Source: Spinellus fusiger (taxonomy: Eukaryota; Mucoromycota; Mucoromycetes; Mucorales; Phycomycetaceae). Taken from it: DNA of 64,000 nt. Position numbers and translations under genes: made by a program. The notes beneath the pieces were generated by a model that was not told the DNA's origin, searched no databases, and saw only the letters and a list, made by a program, of their open reading frames with translations. Below, in pieces: positions 1 to 9,990 of the stretch. The DNA lies in assembly GCA_025094145.1 (NCBI GenBank), contig JALLLS010000099.1, forward strand, positions 1 through 64,000, given 5' to 3'. Each line of letters begins with the position of its first letter. The stretch's first letter is position 1.

Positions 1-219
1 GCTACACCTATGTAAACTACTATAGGATAAATCATCTACACCAACCATACAGTTGCATCTATCAATAAGCTATGCCATAGACTAATCATTAACTACCAAA
101 AGGTAGAATGCCACTGAAGGATAAGCACCCACAAAAAGTATAAATAATGAACCACTCTTCACTTAATAAAAATTATCTTTGTTCAGTCTCATCATTTTTT
201 ACTTGTCTGAATAATCACA
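1..219 (+). repeat. Family-A LTR, 3' part, cut by window edge
   Basis: This is the last 219 nt of a family-A LTR whose complete form (about 578 nt) is at 21257-21834. A TATA-like TATAAATA lies at 139-146, followed by a polyA-type region, and the copy ends in AATCACA as LTRs end in CA. It abuts an inverted piece of the same LTR family at 220, so the junction is a rearrangement rather than a clean insertion. Confidence 0.75.
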
Positions 220-558
220 AGGTCAATATTGTTCTGTTAGGATTATTAATGAAGATGGCTCTTGTTAAGTGTCCAATAGTACACTGAGCTTTAGAAGGTG
301 ATTTGTAGTTACAACCAATCAGTGAGATGATACAGAGATGTACTATGTTACTTGTGTCATAAGACTGCTTTCCAAAAATGGATGTTTTGTCATTTATGTC
401 CCTGAGCAACTAAAAAGAAAAATGACAAAAGGTAGTAGTGATGCATGAGCAATACAGAATACTACAAGCATTATGTCATTGACACTCTTGCAGCATATCA
501 GCAAATGTATACCTGACATCATATCTTATAGTAGTAGAATAGTAAAAGAAAATAAGTA

Positions 559-1921
559 CAGTGGCTTTCAATAAAACAATGGCTATTTCAAATTCAGACC
601 CTAATTTTACCCTTAAAAATTCTTTTTTTATTAAACATTCTTCATTTATTGCTTTTCCACTCTAATGTCTACCTCATCTAACACCACTGAACAACCCATG
701 AGACCTCTTGGGAACAGAAAGAAGAATATTGATGACTTCACTTGATGCCCTATTGCTCAAGAAGCCACCATAAATGGGACCAGCCTGGTTGCCATTTCTG
801 TTAGGTTTGGAGTTATTAGGCAGTCTGTTTCCCTTATCATAAAGAGATATAAGAAAACTGGCTGTTTCAAGGCCAAGAAGAGCACTGGGCACAAGCCCAT
901 TCTGAAGGAGAGAGACAAAAGAAAAGTTGCTCACAAAGTGGCAAGAGATTCATTCCAGACAATGGATCAGCTTTGCAAGCAGATGACCACCCAAGTGTCC
1001 CTGAACACTTTTAGAAAATTAATGAAGAAGCTTGGCCTGTTTTCTTGCAGGGTGGTCAAGAAACCTTCTCTCACTACTAAGTACATAAAGTTGAGACTTG
1101 CTTGGGCCAAGGCCCACCTCCACTGGACTGAGGAAGACTGGAAGACAGTCATCTGGTCTGATGAGTCAAAGTACCAACTCATGAGGACCAACAACTGCAA
1201 CAGAGTGGTGTGCAAGAAAAAGAAGGGGCTGCTCCCAAAGAACATCAAGCCCACCATGAAGTTTGGTGGTAGTGGGGTGATAGTGTGGGGTTCTTTCTCT
1301 AATGAAGGTGTTGGAAGGTGGGTGCCTGTGAAGGGCAGTATAGACAATAGAAGATACACCAGAATCTTAAAGGAGAATTACTGCTCTGAGCTGGCTTGAC
1401 TCAAGGCACTGAATCCAGAGGTAGATTATGTTCTTCAAGAGGACAATGCCAGCTGCTGCAAGAGTAGAGAGTCCAGGTTGTGGAAGGCAAATGAGAGCAT
1501 TGCTACTATGGAGGGGTGGCCCTCACAAAGCCCCAACCTCAACCCAATAGAGCATTTGTGGGAGGTGCTTGACAGAGCAATAAGAAAGAGGATGACCCCA
1601 AGAAGTACTCTTCAAGATTTGGAGCTGCTTCTGTTGGAAGAATGGGAGAATATTCCCAAGGACACTACAGACACCCTCATTGCCAGCATGGGGCAGAGAT
1701 GCAAGGCTGTCATTGAGGCCAAGGGTGGAAACACCAAATATTGAAGTTTTCTACCTAATAAACTTGTATTTATTATTCTGTTGTCCTTCTTTATACTTCG
1801 TCCAATTTTCAAGTCTCTAATGTGTGTTTAATGTATGTTTTTATTACAAAGAATAAGTATTTCCTATTGCAGAATCATAACGGGGTATGAAAAAAAACCA
1901 TTATTATTTTGAAAGCCACTG
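559..1921 (+). mobile_element. Tc1/mariner transposon, copy 1
   Basis: Both ends carry the inverted repeat CAGTGGCTTTCAA (left at 559, right complement ending at 1921), and TA dinucleotides at 557-558 and 1922-1923 are the TSD. The element is 1363 bp and holds one transposase gene on the plus strand. It sits inside the small unclassified insertion that itself interrupts an LTR, so it is the youngest layer here. Confidence 0.92.
665..1744 (+). pseudogene. Tc1/mariner transposase, two in-frame stops
   Basis: One reading frame of 359 codons runs from ATG 665 to TGA 1742-1744, interrupted only by TGA at 743-745 (codon 27) and TGA at 1397-1399 (codon 245). Length and layout fit a Tc1-type DDE transposase: an N-terminal helix-turn-helix region around codons 30-90, first catalytic Asp in VIWSDESKYQ, second in LQEDNA, and Glu in NPIEHLWE. 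I count 35 residues between the last two (DD35E). Both stops are TGA, consistent with CGA to TGA change by CpG decay, but a third intact copy would be needed to prove that. As it stands it cannot make a full-length enzyme without stop readthrough. Confidence 0.9.
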
Positions 1922-1923
1922 TA

Positions 1924-2307
1924 TAAAAGAAGTGTACATTTGAATGAATAAAGAGCAGAGTTTAACCACACATTAACTGGCTGGATTCCTTTGATATCTA
2001 AGATCAAAGATAACACTTGTGTACACTCAAGCTTTCATAGAGTATTCTGAATGTCACAGCACACTACTTGTGTTGACCTATTCATAGAGAATCTTTGTAT
2101 TGAAGTTGGAACATGACAATAACTTTATATAATTAAATTAATAATAAATCTTAAAAATTTAAATTTATATAAAAAAATATCTTGGTAAAATCTTCATAAT
2201 ATTATTTAAGTTAGACATTAAATGAAATAATTTTTTATATAAAAAACTTAAGAGTTACTTTACTTCCATAAATTAATAAAAAAACTATTCTTTAAAGAAA
2301 AAGTGAA
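1924..2307. other. AT-rich stretch without genes
   Basis: It holds the right end of the unclassified insertion (to 2014), the last piece of a family-A LTR (2015-2118), and about 190 nt of very AT-rich sequence with no ORF or recognisable element before the tRNA-Arg gene. Confidence 0.6.
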
Positions 2308-2380
2308 TGAGACTACCAGGGGTCGAACCTGGAATCTCCTGATTCGTAGTCAGACGCCTTGTCCATTGGGCCATAGTCCC
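2308..2380 (-). tRNA. tRNA-Arg (anticodon ACG)
   Basis: The reverse complement folds into a full 73-nt cloverleaf. The acceptor stem GGGACTA pairs with TAGTCTC, the anticodon loop CTACGAA reads ACG, and the T loop is the standard TTCGACC with a 5-bp stem; A is the discriminator base. A run of T (TTTTT on the minus strand) follows the 3' end as a pol III terminator. ACG is read as ICG and decodes CGN arginine codons. No intron is seen. Confidence 0.95.
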
Positions 2381-3429
2381 CATTCTTATTGGGACACGTG
2401 GTATTGTGATTTTGATGGCCTTAGTGACTGCCAGGTGTAGTGCAGGGAATTGACTTTACAAATTTCTCTGTTCCTCAACTATTTCCTTTTTGGTTCTGTT
2501 TCTCTTTCTTTCCTTTTTGTGTCGATCTTCTCTTTTCTTTCTCTTTTGGAAACCAATATGTTTCTGACATTTTCTGTATGTGGTAAAGAGATCAATGCTC
2601 TTGTCCCACAATCTTTTTCCTTTCTTTACTCTTTTTCTCACACTATTCTGTTTTCTACCTAAACTTGTTTTCTCTTTTCTATGATGTATTTCTTTACACT
2701 ATTTTAGTTGCTTTTGCAGTGAATAAATTCATTACTATGAGTTCACCTCAATGGCACTATTTTAGTTTCTTTTTTTGTTTTCTCCTAAAGAATCATTGTT
2801 ATGATATATTCTTGTAACAATGCTAGTTTAGCTTATTAATTTGTAGTTGTTATTCATCTATAATATAGTAACAATTCAATTGTCTTAATTCATTTTCTCT
2901 AAGATTGATTTCTTATGAAATCATTCTGTATTTTAACATTTAGTTCTTTAATATAAATATCCCATTAACCAAAAACTAAAATAAATGGTCAAATTCTATT
3001 GTGATACTTCTTTTGAATATTTTTCTTTATTCTTTTTGTTATCTTCTTATTCTTTCATTACAATTGGATCTTTCTGAGACAAGTATTACATTCTGTTGAA
3101 GTTACTTGTGAATTATCCATTGTCTTTCTGTTTCTTGTGCAAGTAAATTCTCTGTGTAGTCTTGATTGCACTGTTTTCTTTTGTGAACTTGTTGTTCACT
3201 GTTTTATCCATACTTGTATCCTACTATACACCTTTCTCTTTTACATTCATTCATGAGTGTAAATTACTTTATTTTATTTTAATAGTCAATTCATTTGAAG
3301 AGACTATTCCTCTTTTATCCAAACCCCACAAACCTCCATCATTGCTGATAACCCTTTACTTACAGCAAATTTCTACCTTCTTATCCATTTATCACATATC
3401 ACTAAATACCACATGCATCATAGGCTGCC
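2381..3429. repeat. T/C-rich duplicated segment upstream of tRNA-Lys fragment
   Basis: The plus strand is strongly pyrimidine-rich and has no credible ORF. From about 2960 it aligns along its length with 9140-9580, ending in the same bases before the same LTR. Both copies begin next to a minus-strand tRNA gene (Arg here, Asn in the other) and lead to a tRNA-Lys. It looks like a segmental duplication of a degenerate retroelement body, but I cannot name the element. Confidence 0.55.
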
Positions 3430-3828
3430 TGTGCTAGACACTGTGCTAGACACTGTGCTATCAAATAGAGTAATACTATTGGCTGCACATGTCTTCCCTT
3501 TTTGGAAGACACATTATCCTGTGTGGATACACACAGATAATATAATATAATTAATAAGATAAATGCTAATGCAATATATTGTCTTGGCTTAACATGTTCA
3601 CTGTGAAGAGAACATGTTAAGCCAAGACATGTATGTGCAATTGTACACTGTAGAATTTAGTATAAATAATCAAGTGAATTCAATGAATAAACATTATCTT
3701 CTATCTTCTCTTTTATTCTTCTTCTTTGATCTATGTGGGCTTCAGTCCAAACCAAGAACCACTAGCTACTCCACTATGTGCACATACCTCTGGGCTTAGA
3801 ACTATTCTGTCCAAATTAGGGAACAACA
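3430..3828 (+). repeat. Family-C LTR, copy 1
   Basis: About 399 nt bounded by TGTGCTAGACAC and GGAACAACA (TG...CA), with a TATA-like agtataaata near 3658 and a polyA-type ATGAATAAAC downstream, which together look like an LTR promoter/terminator unit. It ends 12 bp before a tRNA-Lys fragment. Copy 2 is at 9581-9979. No TSD is clear and no partner LTR is in the window. A perfect hairpin lies inside at 3580-3629. Confidence 0.6.
3580..3629. promoter_or_regulatory. 20-bp perfect inverted repeat in family-C LTR
   Basis: The arm TGTCTTGGCTTAACATGTTC (3580-3599) is perfectly complementary to 3610-3629, with a 10-nt loop. It sits about 30 bp upstream of the LTR TATA-like box, where a regulator-binding palindrome or transcript hairpin could act. 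Copy 2 (9731-9780) keeps the structure with one mismatch. Confidence 0.6.
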
Positions 3829-3840
3829 AAGATAGTATAG

Positions 3841-3858
3841 GCCTGGCTAGCTCAGTTT
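3841..3858 (+). pseudogene. tRNA-Lys 5' fragment, truncated in the D arm
   Basis: GCCTGGCTAGCTCAGTTT matches the first 18 nt of the intact tRNA-Lys at 9991 (GCCCGGCTAGCTCAATTG), with the same family-C LTR just upstream. The rest of the tRNA is missing because the A/T-rich tail of a minus-strand LINE starts here. It cannot make a tRNA. Confidence 0.7.
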
Positions 3859-4098
3859 AAAGATTATTTTTTATTAGGGGTAATAATGCAAGTGCTTAAT
3901 GAAGCTTACTGCTACCCAGAGACAAAGAAAAAGATACAAAAAGTTCAAAAGGACAAAAGAACAAAAAAGACAGGCAAAGAAAAGGAAACTAAGACTACTG
4001 GGCCTCTTGGCTGTTCCTGCTCTCCACTCTGCAGCTGCTCTAAACATTGTGGCAGTGAGTGAGAGGGAGGAAGACAGAGAACCAGACCAAAAAACCAT

Positions 4099-6363
4099 TC
4101 AATCATGAATTGCTGTTGCTTGTGTACTCCACACCAAGCCAGGACTGGGGTCAGAACTGTAATCTCCCTCAAGATTGCACAGCTGGTCAAAATGCCATAG
4201 GATTGTCAGAAAAGGGACCCAAAAGGAAGGACAGGCAGAAGAAGAGAGAGAAAGACAAGAGATTGCATGGTCAACTGGGTGACTTAGTGGTGGTGCAGGT
4301 GGTAGTGATAACCAAAGATGTGCTGGGACAAGTGGGCAGATTCTTAGGTGTCTTCTGGATGTTTTTTCAGCATCACTGCATTGACATGGCCTAGGCTTTC
4401 CAGGGAGCCACCCCATTCTCCAACAAACAAGTCTTCTTCTGTCATGCCTGGCAGCAAAAAGGTACAGAATAGGGTCCACCCCAATGGTTGGTCTACAGGC
4501 CTTGATCATAACCTGGTCTGTTGCTGCTATGAATATGTCAAAATGCAGTTGACGTTGTGTTTCTAGATATGCCTTCAGTTTAGCATCAGTGTTGAGAGGC
4601 TCTTCAGGCAGGGATCTGTATAGTGGGTTATTTTGTAGGGGCAACAGTAGAGACTGGCCTTGTTGTTCATCTGCCAGGAGAGTAAGGAGACAGTGGGAAG
4701 GAAGAGTTCTGGCACAAATACAGAATCTTGTTTGGAGTGTGTCCATTTGAAACTGCATGCTTTGTAAGTTACTGACGTGTTTCAGTACCACTGTAGAGCT
4801 GGTAGGATGACCTCCTAGGATCATTCTCAGACACCTGTCTTGGATCTTTTCTACTGCCTTGACATCCTTCTTCTTCAATGTAGATATGGCCAGGCCATAT
4901 TCAAACTTGGGCCTTATTAATGTCTTTGTTGTAATCATGAAGACAATGGTAGCAGTCACAGACCAATTATTAAGTTGTCTCCTTTCTACAACATAATTCA
5001 TAGTTAAGACACTGCATATTAAAGTCTACTGAACAGGCCATTATTTGACAAGCATCCTAAAACATTAATAGATCATATTCAGTACACAGTCACTTGTCTA
5101 TTTAGTATAAATATACATATCAAAATTGTTTTAATAAAAGTATCTTGTTCTTGAGTCTGATTAATTCCCTTTCAAATTTAACAGTCTTGTAGAGTGTGCT
5201 CAGAAGCAGAGAAAAACCAGAATGAGAGGCACAAACTGCATGCAATGTTGACATGGCTAACAGGGCACCTGGCTGTCTGTGCACTGGGATGAAGGCTGGG
5301 TTTATACCATGGGCTCTAAAGGGCATGCCTAGGTAGATAAATTCATTGATAAGTGGCACTACCTCTCCATACAAAGTGTAGGTTGTTCTGATTAGTGGGT
5401 CTTGTTGGACTATTGCACACTTTGATGGACTCCATCTGAAACCCAGAGACAGTGAGTGTTGTTCTGCTACTTGCAGCATGCTTTGGACTTCCTGGGGACT
5501 ACCAATGATGGCTATGTCATCTGCAAAGAAGAGAGAGTTAATAACTGTTGGTCTTGATTCTGGTAGAGCATTGGATGCATCTAGTAAGTAGTTGTACTCT
5601 CTCAGTGAAGATGGTGAAGTAGATGAGACAACTGTTGGAGAATGTAGAAAAGGTATAGACCTGAAGGCAGCTGGAAGAGAGTTAATGTATATAGAATACA
5701 AGTGAGGACTTAGCACTGATCCCTGAAGCACTCCAGTCACAGGGACAAAAGCAGGAGAGACATAGTTGCTCAGTAGAACACTGATGGAGACCTCATCAAA
5801 CATGTTGACTAGAAGTGCCAGGAAAGCAGGTGGGGTGTTTCTCTTTTTGAGAGCATTCCATATCACTCTACAGTCAACTGTGTCATAAGCTGCCTTGATG
5901 TCCAGATAGGCCACTACTGGGTACTTGTGATGCTGTTTGTAGTGCTGGCTGATGATACTGTGAAGGCACAGGGCCTGGTCAAGAGCACCTCTTCTTGGTC
6001 TAAAACCACCTTGGGTCACGTCCAGAGGTGGGGAGAACTTATGCAACATGGGTGCAAGACACATTTCAAACAGCTTCCTCACTACTGAGGTAAGAGAAAT
6101 AGGCCTATAGTTGGCAGGATCATCTGGACTACCCATCTTGTAGATAGGAAAGACCTGTGCTTGGTGCCATGGTGAGGGGACATAGGCCCATTGCCAGCAA
6201 ACTGTAAACAAGTTAGACAGAACAGGTGCAATCACAGACTTGATGGACTTGATCATCTCTGCTCTGATATGGTCTGAACCTGGTGCTTTTTGAGATGGCA
6301 GAAAGGCAATCCAGTGCAAGACGTCTGCTGAAGTCAAAGGTGCATTGCTAGCAGAGAAAGGTA
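4099..6363 (-). pseudogene. LINE ORF2 fragment: reverse transcriptase and C-terminal domain
   Basis: Read on the minus strand, the RT begins with the 'KAPGSDHIRAEM' fingers motif and contains the first catalytic Asp in YLDIKAAYDTV and the active site as FFADDIAIIG. After the LTR, the frame resumes with IRPKFEYGLA and ends with the family's C-terminal region (LVCWRMGWLP, then CQCSDAEKTSRRHLRIC, a CCHC-type knuckle). There are no stops on either side of the LTR. If the LTR and one GTCTT copy are ignored, the two parts are in the same frame. The endonuclease is absent, so the fragment is inactive in any case. Confidence 0.88.
4927..5183 (+). repeat. Solo family-B LTR in LINE-1, TSD GTCTT
   Basis: A 257-bp unit starting TGTTGTAATC and ending TTTAACA, with a TATA-like tagtataaata and a polyA-type AATAAAAG inside. 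The pentamer GTCTT at 4922-4926 and 5184-5188 is an exact 5-bp TSD. No internal retroelement sequence remains, so this is a solo LTR left by LTR-LTR recombination. It contains no CpG. Confidence 0.93.
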
Positions 6364-7160
6364 CAGTGGCTTGTGGAAAACATACATATATTTCAAATTC
6401 AGACCCTAATTTCTTCCTTAATTTTTTTTTATTAAACATTCCTCATTTATTGCTTTTCCACCATAATGTCTACCTCATCTAACACCACCAACCAACCCAT
6501 GAGACCTTGTGGAAACAAGAAGAAAAATATTGATGACTTCACTTGATGCCTCATTGCTCACAAGGCCACCATAAATGAGACCAGCCTGGTTGCCATTGCT
6601 GCTAGGTTTGGAGTCAGTGTGCAGTCAGTTTCCTTTATCATAAAGAGATATAAGGAAACTGGCTGCTTCAAGGCCAAGAAGAGCACTGGGCACAAGCCCA
6701 TTCTGACAGAGAGGAACAAGAGAGAAGTTGCCTGCAAAGTGACAAGAGATTCATTCCAGACAATGAATCAGCCTTGCAGCCAGATGACCACCAAAGTGTC
6801 CATGACCACTTTCTCAAAGATGATAAAGAAGCTTGGCCTGTTATCTTGCAGGGTGGTCAAGAAGCCTTCTTTGACCAAGAAGCACAAGAAGCTGAGGCTT
6901 GCTTGGGCTAAGGCCCACCTCCACTGGACTGAGGACAACTGGAAGATGGTCATCTGGTCTAATGAGTCCAGATATCAGTTGGTCACCACCAACAACCATG
7001 CCAGAGTAGTACAAAAAGTGAATGAAGGACTGCTCCCAAAGAATGTCAAGCCCACTGTGAAGTTTGGAGGTGGCAGTGTAATGGTGTGGGGATCTTTCTC
7101 TGGTGAAGGTGTTGGGAGATTGGTGCCTGTAAATGGCAGTATTGATAGTGCAAGATACAT
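6364..7160 (+). mobile_element. Tc1/mariner copy 2, 3'-truncated
   Basis: The left inverted repeat (CAGTGGCTT at 6364) follows a TA in LINE-1. The transposase frame starts at ATG 6466, has TGA at codon 27 (6544-6546), then is open to 7160, covering the HTH region and the first catalytic Asp position, here changed to Asn (VIWSNESRYQ). It stops where a family-A LTR begins; the second half and right repeat are absent from the window, so this copy is dead. Confidence 0.88.
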
Positions 7161-7739
7161 TGTGAGATTGTTTGGACAGGTAGATTAATGAGACTGAACA
7201 AAGATAATTTTTATTGAATAAAGAAAGGTTTACTATTTATACTTTTGGTGGGTACTTATCCTTCAGTGGCTTCTACCTTATGGTAGGATAATCTATTCTA
7301 CCTTATGGTAGTTATGATAGTCAACCTTATGGCTGCTTCACAATTACAACTAAATGGTTGGTAGGGACATTCCACCTTATGGTTGGCTCATATGTTTTAC
7401 TTAGTTGTAGTATTATTAGATTCAACCCTATGGTTGGTTCCTGGGATAAGCACTCCATTATTGAAACCATTAATTACTATGAGTCTTTACTCAATTGACT
7501 CTGATAGGTCAATATTGTTCTGTTAGAATTATTAATGAAGATGGCTCTTGTTAAGTGTCCAATAGTACACTGAGCTTTAGAAGGTGATTTGTAGTTACAA
7601 CCAATCAGTGAGATGATACAGAGATGTAGTATGTTACTTGTGTGCACTCAAGCTTTCATAGAGTATTCTGAATGTCACAGCAAACTACTCATGTTGACCA
7701 ATTCATGAAGAATCTTTAGATTGAAGTCAGAACACAACA
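7161..7739 (-). repeat. Family-A LTR (full length)
   Basis: 579 nt running on the minus strand from TGTTGTGTTC (complement, ends 7739) to AATCTCACA (complement, starts 7161). It matches 21257-21834 throughout and holds several CCTTATGG-type motifs. Five-base flanks do not match (TACAT against CTGGT) and the right flank is not mariner sequence, so a recombination or deletion occurred at this LTR after insertion. Confidence 0.85.
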
Positions 7740-7975
7740 CTGGTGTTGTGGCAAGTAAAGCTTCTTCTTTGGTGGTGGCTCTGCAGTCCATGGTGTCTTG
7801 AAGTGTGCTTTTTCTTCCTTCCTCCCTTTTTCTTTCTTTCTTCTCTCATGTATTATCCATTTTAACTAGTTTCTTTCTTCCTTTCCTTTTGCTTGGTCCA
7901 TGTGACCTTTATTATTATTTAAGTGCTGCACATCATAATGTGTTGGCCTAGTCAATAAAGAATACAAAAAAAAAC
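7740..7975. other. Short T/C-rich stretch, no gene
   Basis: Pyrimidine-rich sequence resembling the 2460-2660 and 8740-8900 stretches, ending in an A-run just before a Plavaka fragment. No ORF or site is recognisable. Confidence 0.5.
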
Positions 7976-8487
7976 TATTTGCCTTGGACCTAAAAGACAG
8001 TATTAGAAATAATACCTTGTTATCATTAAGCACCACTGTTAATACCAGTTACAATAAAATAGTTACTGAAGTAATTATGAATACTGAGTCAATAAATAAA
8101 TATACTTTTCTTAATATAAGTAAGTTTGGTTCTATTTTATAGACAAAGATTACTAGAGTTAATTCAGTGTGTTCTATAATAAATATTCTTTAAGCAGAGT
8201 CATACTGCAAATATTGTGGACTTATAGTTAACACATTATGTTAAACAATAAATGCAGTGACTGAGTTGTAATTTTGGGGTGATTCTTGTTCTATTTCTTG
8301 TCTTTACAGCCAATTCTATACTTTTTAATTTCAAAGTCAATTATTTTTGTTCTGATAGGCAGGCAGAGTTTGAAATTGACCATCTGGACAACAAAAAGGC
8401 ATTTTCAAACACATTAGCCAATCATAAGAAGATTTTGATTTTATCCTCAGAATATTTCCTTATATATCCCAAAAATCTCCTGGTGTG
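7976..8487 (+). mobile_element. Plavaka-like transposon, 3' terminal fragment
   Basis: It matches the last part of the 33796-42797 element (37085-37429 and 42611-42797) without the LINE found there: transposase C-terminal exon remnants, a spliced 3' exon with TTTACAG, and the right terminus CCAAAAATCTCCTGGTGTG ending at 8487, followed by TA. The 5' side and catalytic part are missing. The terminus lies 31 bp from the 3' end of tRNA-Asn. Confidence 0.85.
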
Positions 8488-8518
8488 TAGATAACATATA
8501 AAAGATATTATCTAGATA

Positions 8519-8591
8519 CGCTCCCGGGTGGGCTCGAACCACCAACCTCCTGATTAACAGTCAGACGCGCTGCCAATTGCGCCACGGAAGC
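8519..8591 (-). tRNA. tRNA-Asn (anticodon GTT)
   Basis: The reverse complement gives a complete 73-nt cloverleaf. Acceptor GCTTCCG pairs with CGGGAGC, with G as discriminator. The anticodon loop CTGTTAA reads GTT, and the T arm is GGTGG/CCACC around TTCGAGC. A TTTT terminator on the minus strand corresponds to 8501-8504. No intron. Confidence 0.95.
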
Positions 8592-9580
8592 CTTTTTAGG
8601 TAACACAGTGTGTGTGGCAATTCCCAGCTTCAGCCACCAAGAAGATGGAATGGGCCGTGCTTCTCTTTTGTTTGGTCCCAAACCATGATGTGTGTTGCAG
8701 CTCTCCTCTGTCCAGCAAAGACAGAATTGCTAAGTTTTCCTTGTCTTTCCATTTCCTTTTTTCCCTTTTTTGGTGTGCACTTTTCTTTTTCTTTTGACAC
8801 CACATTTTTCTTTTTGCACTAGTTTCTCTATTTTTCTATTTTCAGTCCATACTTTTCTTCTTCTACACCACACTTTTCTCTATTTTTCTCTTTTTCAGTC
8901 CACACTTTTCATTTTATTAATTACCATTCTTTTGGTAATTCAGTAGTGTTAACCTTATTTTGTGGTGTATTTCATCTTATTTCATTCTATTATCCCATTG
9001 ATATTATTGTAAGCTACATGATAGTATAATCACATTAGGAATTGTACTATTACTACACTCTACAATGCTTATATGAATTGACTTCATTATATTTTTACCT
9101 TATTGTCTATTAGTATAAATACTCCTAGTTATTCTCACTAATAAACATGATCAAATTCTATCTTAATACTTCTTTCTGAATATTTCTTATTCTTTTATTT
9201 TGTTATCTTATTCTTCTGTTTCAATTAGATCTTTCAGAGACAAGTGTATCATTTTGTTGATTTCTATTTGTGAATTATCCATTGTGTTTTGTACAAGTCA
9301 GTCTCTGCATATTCTTGATTGTACTGTTTTCCTTGTGAACTTGTTGTTTACTGTTTTCTTTTATATTTGTATCCTATGATATCCTTTCTCTTTTACATTT
9401 ACTTGTGGGTATAAATTTCATTTTATTTTAGATAGTTGATTCTTTTGAAGAGACTATTCTCCTTTATCCCCAAACCCATTTCCCTCCATTATCAGTGATA
9501 ATCTTTATTTTAAACCTTTATTTCTATCTTTTTATCCACCTGTCACATATCACTAAATACCACATGCATCATAGGCTGCC
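8592..9580. repeat. T/C-rich duplicated segment upstream of tRNA-Lys
   Basis: Partner of 2381-3429. It has no gene, long pyrimidine runs at 8740-8900, and from about 9140 clear alignment with 2960-3429, including the shared bases just before the family-C LTR. It is bounded by tRNA-Asn on the minus strand and leads to the LTR and tRNA-Lys on the plus strand. Confidence 0.55.
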
Positions 9581-9979
9581 TGTGCTAGACACTGTGCTAG
9601 ACACTGTGCTATCAAATAGAGTAATACTATTGGCTGCACATGTCTTCCCTTTTTGGAAGACACATTATCCTGTGTGGATACACACAGATAATATAATATA
9701 ATTAATAAGATAAATGCTAATGCAATATATTGTCTTGGCTCAACATGTTCACTGTGAAGAGAACATGTTAAGCCAAGACATGTATGTGCAATTGTACACT
9801 GTAGAATTTAGTATAAATAATCAAGTGAATTCAATGAATAAACATTATCTTCTATCTTCTCTTTTATTTTTCTTCTTTGATCTACGTGGGCTTCAGTCCA
9901 AACCAAGAACCACTAGCAATTCCACTCTGTGCACATACCTCTGGGCTTAGAACTATTTTATCAAAATTAGGGAACGACA
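9581..9979 (+). repeat. Family-C LTR, copy 2, ending 11 bp before tRNA-Lys
   Basis: About 399 nt, TGTGCTAGACAC to GGAACGACA, very similar to 3430-3828. Flanking pentamers CTGCC and CTGGC differ at one position, so they may be a decayed TSD. The end lies 11 bp upstream of the first base of tRNA-Lys, a spacing known for retrotransposons targeted by pol III factors (Ty3 in yeast). Hairpin at 9731-9780. Confidence 0.6.
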
Positions 9980-9990
9980 CTGGCAGAAAA

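Larger units (their letters stand above)
358..2014. mobile_element. Unclassified insertion with 8-bp TSD, carrying a mariner
   Basis: ACTTGTGT occurs at 350-357 and 2015-2022, and the flanks join to a continuous family-A LTR, so this is an insertion with an apparent 8-bp target duplication. Without the nested mariner it is only about 290 nt (358-556 plus 1924-2014). I see no terminal inverted repeats and no ORF of its own. An 8-bp duplication would suit a hAT-type non-autonomous element, but the ends do not look like one, so the class stays open. Confidence 0.45.
220..2118 (-). repeat. Family-A LTR fragment, interrupted
   Basis: Positions 220-357 and 2015-2118 together match consecutive parts of a family-A LTR on the minus strand (compare 7509-7739). 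The first roughly 350 nt of that orientation are missing at the 219/220 inverted junction. The sequence between 358 and 2014 is an insertion flanked by the repeated 8-mer ACTTGTGT. Confidence 0.65.
3859..6363 (-). mobile_element. LINE-1 (my label), 5'-truncated by mariner
   Basis: A non-LTR retrotransposon fragment on the minus strand: ORF2 from the RT region to the C-terminal zinc knuckle (6363 to 4099), then a 3' UTR with AATAAAAAATAATC near its end at about 3860, directly in a tRNA-Lys gene. Its endonuclease half is missing, cut off where a mariner begins at 6364. A solo family-B LTR (4927-5183) interrupts it. Lineage is Tad/I-like from LDIKAAYD in the RT. Confidence 0.85.

Noticed and set aside
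2450..2662. Hydrophobic 70-aa ORF resembling a membrane protein
   Set aside because: It is a translation of pyrimidine-rich repeat DNA; the paralogous segment at 8740-8900 does not keep the frame.
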